A stretch of 64,000 bases of DNA from an uncultured Acetobacteraceae bacterium (GTDB taxonomy: Bacteria > Pseudomonadota > Alphaproteobacteria > Acetobacterales > Acetobacteraceae): assembly GCA_903895595.1 (NCBI GenBank), contig CAITUP010000091.1:124001-188000 (forward strand), given 5' to 3'. Below, in pieces: positions 39,758 to 51,247 of the stretch (within the stretch, counting starts at the first letter, position 1; the number at the start of each line of letters is the position of its first letter). The position numbers and the translations under genes were made by a program. The notes under the pieces are model-generated. The model was not told the origin of the DNA and searched no databases. It worked only from the letters and a program-made list of their open reading frames with translations.

Positions 39758-40207
39758 TCAGGGGCGAACGATCACCATGATGACGATCGCGACCAACAGC
39801 AGCGTCGGGACCTCATTGGCCATGCGATAGAAGCGGTGAGATTTGGTGTTGCGGTCTTCCATGAACAGCCGCCGCCATTTGGACATCGCACCGTGGAAGC
39901 CGGACATCAGCAGGACCGCCGTCAGTTTCACGTACCACCAGGGGGCGGACCAATCGACGATCCCCGGGGTCAGCACCAGCATGACCCCGAATGTCCAGGT
40001 CGCGATCATCGCGGGATTGATGATCTGTCGCAGCAGGCGATACTCCATGACCTTGAAGCGTTCGCTTTCGGCGGAACCCGGTTGCAGTTCGCAGTGGTAC
40101 ACGAACAGGCGTGGCAAGTAGAACATGCCGGCCATCCAGGCGACCATGGAGATGACGTGGAACGCCTTCGTCCAAGGGTACAACACCGCAAGCCATTCGA
40201 CCGTCAC
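39758..40207 (-). CDS. hemJ: Protoporphyrinogen IX oxidase, HemJ family
   Basis: LYPWTKAFHVISMVAWMAGMFYLPRLFVYH; start GTG 40207 overlapping the HAD stop (GTGA). Confidence 0.82.
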   Translation of the reverse strand: MTVEWLAVLYPWTKAFHVISMVAWMAGMFYLPRLFVYHCELQPGSAESERFKVMEYRLLRQIINPAMIATWTFGVMLVLTPGIVDWSAPWWYVKLTAVLLMSGFHGAMSKWRRLFMEDRNTKSHRFYRMANEVPTLLLVAIVIMVIVRP

Positions 40208-40857
40208 GATACGCCTTTCAGCAGCTCGGGCAGAGCGTGCATGGGACGGAAGGGGATGGCGCCGACCGCCCGCAGCGCCGCCCCGTCGTGATCGGCGCTG
40301 AAACCGAGGCACGCCATGCCGGCTTCCCGCGCGGCGGTCGCGCCGGCCACCGAGTCCTCGATCACCACGCAGTGGGCCGGGTCTATATTTTCCGCCGCCG
40401 CGGCTTCCAGAAACACGTCCGGTGCCGGCTTGCCGCGGCCGCCGCGCAGGATGATCTCATGGGCGCTATGGACGCGGTCGCGCACCAGATCGGACCAGCC
40501 GACGCAGGCGAATTTGGCGGCCATTTCCGTGTGGGAGGAGTTCGACGCGATGCGCCAGGGAAGGCCGAGCGCGGTTATGCCGGTAAGGGCTTGGTGGGCG
40601 CCTTGGATGGGTTCGACCCCGGTCGCCAGGATCGCGGTCAGGCGCTGCACAACACGATCGACCCAGCCCGGGCCGAGGGAGCGGCCGATACGGGCCTCGA
40701 TCATCGGCACCATGTCGTGGAAGGACAGGCCGAGGAAGCGGAGGTGGCATTCTTCGGGGGCGATGGTCCAGCCGAGTTCGGTGATGCAGGCCGAGACGAC
40801 GCGATCGCACAGGGCCTCGCTATCGATCAGGACCCCGTCGCAGTCGAAGATGACCAT
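40204..40857 (-). CDS. HAD-family hydrolase, phosphatase/beta-phosphoglucomutase-like
   Basis: MVIFDCDGVLIDSEALCDR, GKPAPDVFLEAA, VIEDSVAGATAAREAGM. Upstream track extension (MNSDPTPVMVGLDPTMTGG) is translated REP sequence. Confidence 0.87.
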   Translation of the reverse strand: MVIFDCDGVLIDSEALCDRVVSACITELGWTIAPEECHLRFLGLSFHDMVPMIEARIGRSLGPGWVDRVVQRLTAILATGVEPIQGAHQALTGITALGLPWRIASNSSHTEMAAKFACVGWSDLVRDRVHSAHEIILRGGRGKPAPDVFLEAAAAENIDPAHCVVIEDSVAGATAAREAGMACLGFSADHDGAALRAVGAIPFRPMHALPELLKGVS

Positions 40858-40900
40858 GCGGATGGGGGTTGTGCGGGCGGACAGGTAGGTGCGGACACCC

Positions 40901-40935
40901 CCCGTCATGGTCGGGTCAAGCCCGACCATGACGGG
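40901..40935. repeat. REP-like perfect palindrome (copy i)
   Basis: CCCGTCATGGTCGGG-TCAAG-CCCGACCATGACGGG: 15-bp perfect stem, 5-nt loop. Confidence 0.88.
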
Positions 40936-40949
40936 TGTGGGGTCGCTAT

Positions 40950-41744
40950 TCACCCCTTCGGCTCCACATCCAGCCGCACGGCGATCCCGTCCAACCCCGG
41001 CGCGGCGGCCGGGTAGCGGGCCAGGACCAGCGGGTCGTGGCCGGGGATGATGCCGTTCTTCTGGTCGGCAAGCTTCCGCATCGTGTCGTAGCCGTTCAGC
41101 GTGTCTTCATGGCTATGGACGATCGGAAAGGCGCGCCCTTCCTCCATGTTGGCATAGAAGTGGCTGGCATCCGCTGCCAGCACCATCCAGCCACGCTGGG
41201 TCCAGACGCGGACAATTTGCAGACCTTTGCTGTGGCCGCCGACGTGATGCACGGTCACGCCCGGCGCGATCTCATCCACGCCGTCGTGGAACGCCACTTG
41301 GCCGCGATAGAGCTTGCGGACGATGGCGACGACGTCTTCTTCCTCGAACGGACCGCGCAGGCCGGCGTGGCAGATGCAGCGCCCGGTGCAGTATTCCATC
41401 TCCTTGTCCTGGAGATGGTATTTTGCCGCCGGGAACATGTCGTAGTTGCCGCAATGGTCGTAATGCATGTGCGACAGGATCACGTCGCCGACTTTGTCGG
41501 GTTGCACACCGATGGCTTGCAGGCCCACGGCGGGGGAGCGCAGAAACTGCCGCCCCCGCTTCACGCCCATGGCCTCGTCGAAGCCTGTGTCCAGGATAAT
41601 GCTCCTGTCGCCGGACTTCATCGCCCAGACGAAGTAGTCCAACGGCATCGGCGCGTCGTGGGGGTCGCCGCCGATGAAGTTGGTGGACCGCCGCGCCGAC
41701 GGATTATGGGCGTAGCGGACGGCGTAAACCTCCCACGGAGCCAT
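40950..41744 (-). CDS. Metallo-beta-lactamase-fold hydrolase, N-acyl-homoserine-lactonase-like
   Basis: HMHYDH motif (HxHxDH) in VILSHMHYDHCGNYDMF, VHHVGGHSKGLQIV, IIPGHDPLVL. Confidence 0.82.
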   Translation of the reverse strand: MAPWEVYAVRYAHNPSARRSTNFIGGDPHDAPMPLDYFVWAMKSGDRSIILDTGFDEAMGVKRGRQFLRSPAVGLQAIGVQPDKVGDVILSHMHYDHCGNYDMFPAAKYHLQDKEMEYCTGRCICHAGLRGPFEEEDVVAIVRKLYRGQVAFHDGVDEIAPGVTVHHVGGHSKGLQIVRVWTQRGWMVLAADASHFYANMEEGRAFPIVHSHEDTLNGYDTMRKLADQKNGIIPGHDPLVLARYPAAAPGLDGIAVRLDVEPKG

Positions 41745-41749
41745 AGCGA

Positions 41750-42982
41750 TCAGGCTTTCGGCCAGAAGGCTTTGTGGGTCGCCACCGCTTCGGGGAACAC
41801 CGGCACCGGCTCGCCGTTCTGCCATTGCACGACGCACAGCTTGGCGCCGACGCGGCGGCCGGCTTCATCGAACTTGATGCGCCCGTCCGGGAAGAAGCGC
41901 GCCGGGCCGTCGGTGATGTCGATGGTGTGCAGCGCTTCGTTAACCTTGCGGCGATCGGCGGAACCGGCACGCTCGATCCCCGCGACCAGGGTCATCACAT
42001 GGGTGTAGCCGAACAGCGAGTCATGACCGAACCAGGGTTCCTTCGTCCGTTCGATGAAGCGCTTGGTCACGTCGGCCATCGCCTTGCCGGGCCAGTTGGC
42101 CAGACCCACGATCACCGATTCCAGGTTTTCCTTGGTGGTGAGTTTGGTGAGTTCGGGCTGGCACCAGTGGCCACCGCCGCCGACCAGCGCCATCTTCTTG
42201 GCGGTCAGGCCGAACTCGGCGAATTTCTCGACCAGCAGCTTATCGTCGCCGGCGTTGGTGGACTGCAGCAGCACGAAGTCGGGTTTGCCCTGGCGCAGCT
42301 TCTGCACGATCGTGGTGGCATCGGCCAGCGGCGGGGTGAAGACTTCGTCCACCACGAGGTCGAGTTTTTGCGCCTGCACCACCGTGCCGCGGATCGGTTT
42401 GTAGAAGGCGACGGAGGAAGCGGAATTATCGCCGACCAGTGCCACCTTGGTGGGGCGCTTGCCGCCGGCCTTCGCCGCCATGTCCATGACGATCGGCACG
42501 ATATCCTCGGCCTGCGCGCCGGCGGTGGGGGAGCACTGGAACACGTATTTGAAGCCGCGGCCGGTGATCAGGTCGGAATAGGACAGGGTCAGCCAGGGCA
42601 GTTCGGCGCGTTCGGTGACCTCCGTCGCGGCGAGCGTGAAGGTGGACAGCCAGCAGCCGAAGCCGCCGGACAGATCGGGTTCCTGCGCGATCATGCGCTG
42701 CGCGGCGTCTTTCGCCTTTTCGGCGGACTCGCCGGCGTCGAATTCCATCAGCTTCAGCTTGGCGCCGCCGAGGGCCTTGATGCCGCCATTGGCGTTCACT
42801 TCGTCCACGGCCATGCGGGCGCCCATCTGCTCCAGCAGACCCGAGCGTGCCCAGGGGCCGGAGAGCGGCACGAGCATGGCGATCTTGACGTCCGGTTTCG
42901 CTTGCGCGCGGGCGCGGGTCGCGGTGCCGGCGAGCGCGGCGGTACCGGCCAAAGCGGCGCGGCGGGTGGTGAGAAGGGTCAT
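41750..42982 (-). CDS. Branched-chain amino-acid-type ABC transporter substrate-binding protein (LivK family)
   Basis: N-terminal export signal; KIAMLVPLSGPWARSGLLEQMGARMAVDEVNANGGIKALGG; SD GGGAG upstream. Confidence 0.9.
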   Translation of the reverse strand: MTLLTTRRAALAGTAALAGTATRARAQAKPDVKIAMLVPLSGPWARSGLLEQMGARMAVDEVNANGGIKALGGAKLKLMEFDAGESAEKAKDAAQRMIAQEPDLSGGFGCWLSTFTLAATEVTERAELPWLTLSYSDLITGRGFKYVFQCSPTAGAQAEDIVPIVMDMAAKAGGKRPTKVALVGDNSASSVAFYKPIRGTVVQAQKLDLVVDEVFTPPLADATTIVQKLRQGKPDFVLLQSTNAGDDKLLVEKFAEFGLTAKKMALVGGGGHWCQPELTKLTTKENLESVIVGLANWPGKAMADVTKRFIERTKEPWFGHDSLFGYTHVMTLVAGIERAGSADRRKVNEALHTIDITDGPARFFPDGRIKFDEAGRRVGAKLCVVQWQNGEPVPVFPEAVATHKAFWPKA

Positions 42983-43009
42983 GGTTTTATCTCCCTGTTT
43001 GTTGCAATA

Positions 43010-43086
43010 TCGTCGTGGTCGGGCCTGACCCGACCAACTCAGGCCAATGGGATAAAGGCGGTCGGGTCAAGCCCGACCATGACGGT
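43010..43086. repeat. Bipartite REP/BIME-like palindromic element (copy j)
   Basis: cgtcgtggtcgggcctgacccgaccaactcaggccaatgggataaaggcggtcgggtcaagcccgaccatgacgg. Confidence 0.85.
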
Positions 43087-43094
43087 GGTTGCCA

Positions 43095-43797
43095 TCACGT
43101 CAGCCCCAAATACGACTTCCGTACACGGTCGTCCGCCAGCAGTGTCTCGTAGTTCCCATCCAGCACCATGTGCCCGGTTTCCAGCACATAGCCGTGGTCG
43201 GACAGTTCCAGCGCCTCGGCGACCCGCTGTTCGACCAGCAGGATCGTCACGCCGTCTTCCTTGTGGATCTGTTGCACCCGCTCGAAGATCGTGTCGGTGA
43301 CGGCCGGAGCCAGACCCATCGAGGGTTCGTCCAGCATCAGCAGGCGCGGCGCGCAGGCTAAGCCGCGGCCAATGGCGACCATCTGCTGCTCCCCGCCCGA
43401 CAACGTGCCGGCCATCTGCCCGGCGCGTTCGTGCAGGATGGGAAACAAGGTGTGGATGCGGTCCAATGTGCGCGCCCAGGCGGCCTGCCCGGCGGCAGGG
43501 TAAGCCCCCATTTCCAGGTTTTCGCGGACCGTCAGGGTTTTGAACACCTGCCGTCCCTCCGGCACATGCGCGATGCCCAGATGCGCGCGCTGCGACGCCG
43601 ACAGCGACAGCAGGTCTTTGCCGAAGAAGGTAATGCTCCCGCTGGCCGGTTTCACCACGCCGGAGATGGTTTTGAACAATGTCGTTTTGCCGGCACCGTT
43701 CGGCCCGACAACGGTGACGAACTGGCCCTCGGCCACGGTCAGCGACACATCGGTCAGCGCCCGCAAACCGCCGTAGGAGACGGAGAGGTTGGAAATC

Positions 43798-43805
<8 letters not shown>
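43095..43805 (-). CDS. livF: Branched-chain amino-acid-type ABC transporter ATP-binding protein LivF
   Basis: GPNGAGKTTLFKTI, LSGGEQQMVAIGRGLA, LLMLDEPSMGLAP. Confidence 0.9.
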
Positions 43806-45561
<1,756 letters not shown>

Positions 45562-45562
45562 G

Positions 45563-46519
45563 TCACGCGCGCTCCGCCGAACGGCCGAACAATCCCTGCG
45601 GGCGGAGCAGGACGATCAGCAGGAAGACGATAAAGATCGCCGCGTTCTGCAACTGCGGCGGCAGAATCAAGGCCGAAAACTGCTGCACGAAGCCGACCGT
45701 CAGCCCGCCCCAGAAGGCGCCCATAATGGAGCCGATGCCGCCCAGCACCACGCCGGAATACATGATGATGACGTAGTCGAAGCCGACGAAGGGGCCGAAG
45801 CTCAGATACGTGGCCATCAGCCCGCCGGCGATCGCGGTGATGCCGCAGCCCATGCCGAACGCCATGCGGTAGTACTTGTCCACGTCGATGCCCATATAGG
45901 TCGCAGCCGTCGGGTTATCCGCCGCCGCGCGCAGGGCTTTGCCGATGCGGGTGAACTCCATGGTCATATACAGCGCCAGCGCGGTGACGATGGCGACGGC
46001 GCAGGCAATCAGCTTGGCCTTGTTCAGGAACACCGAGGCGTCGCCGATTCCGAGCCCGACCTCGATGGCGGAGGACGACAGCGGCGTGCGCACCGTGAAG
46101 GGGGTCGAGCCGAACACGATCATGCCGCCGTTCTGCAGGATCAGGGAGATGCCCAGCGTCACGATCAGCTGCCCGAAATGCCCGTCGTCGATGCTGCCCG
46201 CCGTTTTCAGGCCGGAGACTCGCGATATCAGGAACTTATGGATCAGCGCCCCGACCACGAAAATAATCGGCCCCGCCAGGATCGCGCCCACGAACGGCCC
46301 GACATACGGCCCCAGAAACGCCAGCACGCCGCCGCCGGTTACCAGATACAGGCTGGCGAACATGCCGAGCATCAGGATCTCGCCCTGGGCGAAGTTGACG
46401 ACCTTCATGATGCCGAAGATCAGCCCCAGGCCGATGCACATCAGTCCGTAAATGCAGCCAATGGTCACCCCGGCGGTGAGCGCATTGGCGACGTTCTCGA
46501 TCAGGCTTTCGATATCCAC
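45563..46519 (-). CDS. livH: Branched-chain amino-acid-type ABC transporter permease LivH
   Basis: GCIYGLMCIGLGLIFGIMKVVNFAQGEILMLGMF; likely GTG start at 46519 (VDIESLIENVANAL). Confidence 0.88.
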   Translation of the reverse strand: MDIESLIENVANALTAGVTIGCIYGLMCIGLGLIFGIMKVVNFAQGEILMLGMFASLYLVTGGGVLAFLGPYVGPFVGAILAGPIIFVVGALIHKFLISRVSGLKTAGSIDDGHFGQLIVTLGISLILQNGGMIVFGSTPFTVRTPLSSSAIEVGLGIGDASVFLNKAKLIACAVAIVTALALYMTMEFTRIGKALRAAADNPTAATYMGIDVDKYYRMAFGMGCGITAIAGGLMATYLSFGPFVGFDYVIIMYSGVVLGGIGSIMGAFWGGLTVGFVQQFSALILPPQLQNAAIFIVFLLIVLLRPQGLFGRSAERA

Positions 46520-46655
46520 CTTGGTCCGTCGCTTCCTGAGGCCGGCCTGAGTGGCCCGCACGTTCGGGCGGGGTCTTAGCTGGTTGGGGGGCGGGTCTCA
46601 AGGTGGGTGTTACGGAGCGGTTCCAAGCCGGCGTCTATGCGGGCCGTTTTCCCCC

Positions 46656-48008
46656 TCAGTGCCCGCTCCCCACACTTCCGGCCTTCCGTAGCCGCGCATG
46701 CGGGATCGCGAACGCGGCCAGGATCGTGCCGAACCCGATCAGGACCGCCGCCGCCGAGAACCCCGTGTAAATCGTGCCCGTCGCGTCCTTCAGATAACCG
46801 ACCGATGCCGGCCCGAGCAGCCCGCCGAACTGCCCCATCGCGCTGATCAGCGCGATGCCCGCCGCCGCACCTCGGCCTTCCAGCCACACCGGCGGGATCG
46901 TCCAGAAGATCATGAACAGGGAGTACGCGCTGCCCACGGAAATCGCGAGCAGAACGGCTGTCCCGATTACGCTGCCGGACACCAGCGGCAACAGAAGATA
47001 GGCGACCGCCGCCGCCGCGCCCGTGGCGAGCATGTGCCATTTGCGTTCCAGCATCCGGTCGGAGCTGCGGCAGAGCACCAGCACCTCGATCGCGGCGAAC
47101 CCCCAGACAAACATCAGGATATGCGCAGCCTCGGTCACCGATTTCGCGCCAGCCTGTCGCAGCAGGGTCGGGAACCAGACGTTGCTGTTGTTCAGGTAGG
47201 CAGTGGTGAAATATATGAACACCATCAGCCACACGCGCGGACTGGTGAAAACCGCCGTCACGCTGGACGCCACGCCATGTTTATGCGCGGCTCGGTCTGC
47301 CGCCATATCCGCGACGACGATATCCTTCTCTGCCTGCGTGAGGAATTTGGCATTTTCCGGCCGATCGGTCAGCATGAACCACGCGCACAGGCCGAGCAGA
47401 ACGGCGGGCACGCCGTCGATCAGAAACAGCCAGCGCCAGCCGCGCATGCCAAGGAACCCGTCCATCCCATCCATGATCCCGCCCGAGATCGCGCCGCCGA
47501 CGATACCGGCCAAGGGGATACCGACCAGAAACAGGCTGGTCGCGCGACCGCGCTGATGGTTCGGGAACCAGAAGCTTAAATACAGCAGCACGCCGGGGAA
47601 GAACCCGGCCTCGAACGCGCCGAGGAAGAAGCGCTGGATGTAGAACCACGTCTCGTTTTGCGCCCAGGCCATCGAGATCGTGACCAGACCCCACAGCGTC
47701 ATAATGCGCATCAGGGTTTTCGGCGCGCCGATCTTCAGCAGCCATAGGTTGCTGGGAATTTCGAACAGGATGTAACCGACGAAAAAGGCGGATGTGATCA
47801 GGCCGAAGACCGTATCCGACAGTTGCATATCCTTCAGGAATTGCAACTTCGCGTAGCCGATGCTGACACGGTCGAGATAGTTGACGATGTAGCACGCCAG
47901 CAGGAACGGCAGCAGGCGCCATCCGATCTTGCGATAGACGGCGTTATGGTCGGGGACTGCGGTTTCGGTCATCGTCGGAGTCTTCCATTCGTTCGGCGGA
48001 GGCTCCAT
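46656..48008 (-). CDS. MFS transporter, anion:cation symporter (ACS) type
   Basis: RLLPFLLACYIVNYLDRVSIGYAKLQFLKDMQLSDTVFGL..FFVGYILFEIPSNLWL; start 48008 with GGAGG SD. Confidence 0.85.
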   Translation of the reverse strand: MEPPPNEWKTPTMTETAVPDHNAVYRKIGWRLLPFLLACYIVNYLDRVSIGYAKLQFLKDMQLSDTVFGLITSAFFVGYILFEIPSNLWLLKIGAPKTLMRIMTLWGLVTISMAWAQNETWFYIQRFFLGAFEAGFFPGVLLYLSFWFPNHQRGRATSLFLVGIPLAGIVGGAISGGIMDGMDGFLGMRGWRWLFLIDGVPAVLLGLCAWFMLTDRPENAKFLTQAEKDIVVADMAADRAAHKHGVASSVTAVFTSPRVWLMVFIYFTTAYLNNSNVWFPTLLRQAGAKSVTEAAHILMFVWGFAAIEVLVLCRSSDRMLERKWHMLATGAAAAVAYLLLPLVSGSVIGTAVLLAISVGSAYSLFMIFWTIPPVWLEGRGAAAGIALISAMGQFGGLLGPASVGYLKDATGTIYTGFSAAAVLIGFGTILAAFAIPHARLRKAGSVGSGH

Positions 48009-48081
48009 AGCGGGCACCTCCTGGACAAACAACAGCGACAGGCGGACAATCTGCGCAGTCCCCCATCGGAGCCCCGGTACG

Positions 48082-49188
48082 ATGAACGTCCAGGTCACCA
48101 CGCTGCCGCGCGCCACCAACCAGTCCAAGCTGGCGACCGCGGACTGCGACATCCATCCGCAGCGCAGCAACGACAAGCAGCTGCATCCCTACCTGGAAAA
48201 GCGCTGGATCGAGCATATGCAGATGTTCGGCGCCCGCCCGCGTCAGGCGTATCAGGCGGGACCGGCCTACCCGAAGGGGCAGCCCAACGCCTCCCGCCGC
48301 GACGCGTGGCCGCCGGAGGGCGGGCGTCCCGGCAGTTCGCTCCGCTTCATGCGCGAACAGCTGCTGGACCAAAACAACTGCGTCCTCGGTGTGCTGAACC
48401 CGACCGGGGACAACGGACAGGCCTACCAGAACCGGGAGTTCGGCGCCGCCGTCTGCCACGCCATGAACGAATGGGTTCTTAATGAATGGCTTATCCCCGA
48501 ACCGCGCCTGAAAGGCTCGATCGTGGTGCCGTTCGAGGACCCGGAAGCCGCGCTGGCGGAGCTGGAACTCTACGCCGGCGACCCGCGCTTCGTGCAGGTG
48601 CTGATGCTGAACCGCACCGCCGAACCGGCTGGGCAGAAGCGCTATTGGAAGCTTTACGAAGCCGCCGCCGCCGCCAACCTGCCGATCGGCGTCCACGCCT
48701 TCGGCTTCGGCGGGCACCCGTCCAGCGGCTCTGGCTGGCCGTCCTATTATATCGAGGACATGGTCGGCCACGCGCAGTCCTGCCAGACGTTCCTGACATC
48801 CATGGTGATCGAGGGCGTGTTCGAGCGGATCAGGAACTGCAAGCTGGTGCTGGTCGAGGGCGGCTTCGCCTGGCTGCCGTCCCTGGCGTGGCGCCTGGAC
48901 AAGCTATGGAACCGGTTGAAGGTCGAAACACCGCACCTGAAGCATCTGCCGAGCGAATACATCCACGAGCATCTGTGGCTGACGACTCAGCCGATGGAGG
49001 AGCCGGCGAAGCGGGAGCAGGTGCTGGACGCCATCGACTGGATCGGCTGGGACAGACTGCTGTTCGCCACCGACTACCCGCATTGGGACTACGACGACCC
49101 CGATCAGGTCCTGCCGATGCCGGTGGCGGAGGAGAAGAAGCGGGGGTTCTTCCTCAATAATGCGATGAAGCTGTACGGGCAGGGTTAA
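48082..49188 (+). CDS. Amidohydrolase family protein (amidohydrolase_2 type)
   Basis: ADCDIHPQ N-terminal metal motif, LPIGVHAFGFGGHP, LLFATDYPHWDYDDP. Confidence 0.86.
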   Translation: MNVQVTTLPRATNQSKLATADCDIHPQRSNDKQLHPYLEKRWIEHMQMFGARPRQAYQAGPAYPKGQPNASRRDAWPPEGGRPGSSLRFMREQLLDQNNCVLGVLNPTGDNGQAYQNREFGAAVCHAMNEWVLNEWLIPEPRLKGSIVVPFEDPEAALAELELYAGDPRFVQVLMLNRTAEPAGQKRYWKLYEAAAAANLPIGVHAFGFGGHPSSGSGWPSYYIEDMVGHAQSCQTFLTSMVIEGVFERIRNCKLVLVEGGFAWLPSLAWRLDKLWNRLKVETPHLKHLPSEYIHEHLWLTTQPMEEPAKREQVLDAIDWIGWDRLLFATDYPHWDYDDPDQVLPMPVAEEKKRGFFLNNAMKLYGQG

Positions 49189-50159
49189 CCCCGCGGCACC
49201 ACCGTCGGATTGGCCAGCCGCAACGGCTGGCCGGCCGCGTAAGCCGCGATCTGCTCGAACGTCTCGGCGAAATACAGCTCGAAATTGTCCCATTCCGCCC
49301 AGCCCAAATGCGGCGTGCACACCACGTTCGGCATCTTCAAATACGGGTGGTCGCCGTTGACGATCGGTTCCCGATCGTAAACATCCACCGCCGCGTAACC
49401 CGGACGCCCCGCTTGCAATGCCGCCAGCAACGCCCCCGGCGCGATCAGCTCGGCGCGCGAGGTATTCACGATCAGCGCCGTCGGCTTCATCCGAGCCAAA
49501 TCCTCGGTCCCAACGATCCCTCTGGTGTCCGGCCGCAACCGCACATGCAGCGACAGCACGTCGGACTGCTCGAAGAACGCCGCCTTGCTTTCGGCGACAG
49601 AATAGCCTCGTTCCAGCGCCCGCTTGGCCGATTGCGCCTGCCCGTAGACCAGGATTTTCATTCCCAGCCCGGCCCCGGCCTCGGCCACCAGCGAGCCGAT
49701 ATTGCCCAACCCGAAAATCCCCAGCGTGCTGCCGCGCAGCCGGTGCGACAGCGTCATCGGCCATTCGCCTCGCCGCATCCGTTCGGCCTCCAGCACGATA
49801 TTCCGTCGCGCCGCCACCATCAGCGCGACCGTCAGTTCGGCCGGAGCCACCGGAGAGTTGCTCTTCCCCGTCGACACCATCACCCCGTGATCCGTCGCGG
49901 CCGCGTAATCGATCGTCGTGGCGTTCCGCCCCACCAGAGCGATCAGTTTCAGGTTCGGCAGCCGCTCGATCAGCGCCCGCGAAAACGCCACCCGTTCGCG
50001 AATGGATACGATCACGTCGGCCGGTCGCAACCGCTCCACCAACGCCTCGAAATCCGCCGCGGGTTCGCGATGGATCGTGACCGTGTGGCCGGCGATCAGC
50101 TTGTAGCAGTCCAGGCGAGGGACGATGTCCTGGTATTCGTCCGGGATGACAATGTGCAT
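49185..50159 (-). CDS. D-isomer-specific 2-hydroxyacid dehydrogenase
   Basis: GSTLGIFGLGNIGSLVAEAGAGLGMKILVYG, LHVRLRPDTRGIVG, PHLGWAEWDNFE; ATG 50159. Confidence 0.87.
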   Translation of the reverse strand: MHIVIPDEYQDIVPRLDCYKLIAGHTVTIHREPAADFEALVERLRPADVIVSIRERVAFSRALIERLPNLKLIALVGRNATTIDYAAATDHGVMVSTGKSNSPVAPAELTVALMVAARRNIVLEAERMRRGEWPMTLSHRLRGSTLGIFGLGNIGSLVAEAGAGLGMKILVYGQAQSAKRALERGYSVAESKAAFFEQSDVLSLHVRLRPDTRGIVGTEDLARMKPTALIVNTSRAELIAPGALLAALQAGRPGYAAVDVYDREPIVNGDHPYLKMPNVVCTPHLGWAEWDNFELYFAETFEQIAAYAAGQPLRLANPTVVPRG

Positions 50160-50177
50160 GGGTAGACGTTTCCTCAT

Positions 50178-50254
50178 CCGTCGTGGTCGGGCCTGACCCG
50201 ACCATCTCAGGCCAATTGGATAAAGATGGTCGGGTTACACCCGACCATGACGGG
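50178..50254. repeat. Bipartite REP/BIME-like palindromic element (copy k)
   Basis: ccgtcgtggtcgggcctgacccgaccatctcaggccaattggataaagatggtcgggttacacccgaccatgacggg. Confidence 0.85.
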
Positions 50255-50257
50255 GGG

Positions 50258-51163
50258 TCAGTACGGCACCGTCCCTTTGACCACCGTCCGGTGCAACACC
50301 CGCCGATGAGTCCCCATCGCCTCATGCGGCAGCGCGCGGTGCACCAAACACCGGTTGTCCCACAGCACCAGATCCCCCTGCCGCCAGCGGTGCGTGTAAA
50401 CGAACGGCGCTTGAGTCGCGTGCGCCAGTAACCGCCGCATCAGCACCTGCCCGTCCGGCACCGGCCGCCCCACGATGTGCGAGGCATGATTGCCGAGGTA
50501 CAGCACCTTCGCCCCCGTATCCGGATGCGTCCGCACCACCGGATGATCGACCGGCGGCCGTTCGGCCATTTGCTCCGCCGTCGCCGGGCGGCTGTTGGAC
50601 TGGATGCGGCTCGCCTCCCAGCTATGGATCGCGCGCAGCCCCGCGACCAGAACCTTGTCCGCCTCAGGCAGCGCCGCGTAGGCCTTTGCTGTATTCGCGA
50701 ACTGCGTCTCGCCCCCCTTGGGCGGCAATTCGACCGCGTGCAGCATCGTTAGCAGCGACGGCACGGCGTGATAGGACTTGTCGCTATGCCAGTAGTAGTT
50801 GCCGCGCTCCCGCAGCACCTCCGACGGGTTGCCCTCGGAATCGAGGTTCGAAACCGTGTGCACCGGCGCGTAGTTCTTGGCGTCGATCAGTCGGTTGACG
50901 TGCGCGCCCTCGATTTCGCCGAAGTTCAGGGTGAAGGCGTATTGCTGGTCCTTGGTCAGGCTTTGCCCACGGAACACCAGCACCGGATGCGCCTTGAACA
51001 TCGCCAGCAGCCGGTCGCGCTGCGCCTCCGTCAGCGGCTGCGACAAGTCCATATCGGCGATTTCCAGACCGCCGAAATCCTCCAACCGAGCGGTCTCGTC
51101 CGGGCGGGGACCGGTGGGGGGAATGCCATGGGCCGGGCGAGGGGCGTCGATGGTCGCGCTCAT
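50258..51163 (-). CDS. TauD/TfdA family 2-oxoglutarate-dependent dioxygenase
   Basis: NYYWHSDKSYHAVPSLLTMLHAVELPPKGGETQFANT (HxD) and DLVLWDNRCLVHRALP; ATG 51163. Confidence 0.9.
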   Translation of the reverse strand: MSATIDAPRPAHGIPPTGPRPDETARLEDFGGLEIADMDLSQPLTEAQRDRLLAMFKAHPVLVFRGQSLTKDQQYAFTLNFGEIEGAHVNRLIDAKNYAPVHTVSNLDSEGNPSEVLRERGNYYWHSDKSYHAVPSLLTMLHAVELPPKGGETQFANTAKAYAALPEADKVLVAGLRAIHSWEASRIQSNSRPATAEQMAERPPVDHPVVRTHPDTGAKVLYLGNHASHIVGRPVPDGQVLMRRLLAHATQAPFVYTHRWRQGDLVLWDNRCLVHRALPHEAMGTHRRVLHRTVVKGTVPY

Positions 51164-51247
51164 GAGACTGCCTTTCTGAATCGATAAGAGTCTTTCAAAG
51201 CCGCCAGCCCCTGTCAAACCATCGCGGTTCCGGTAGCATGGCGGGCA

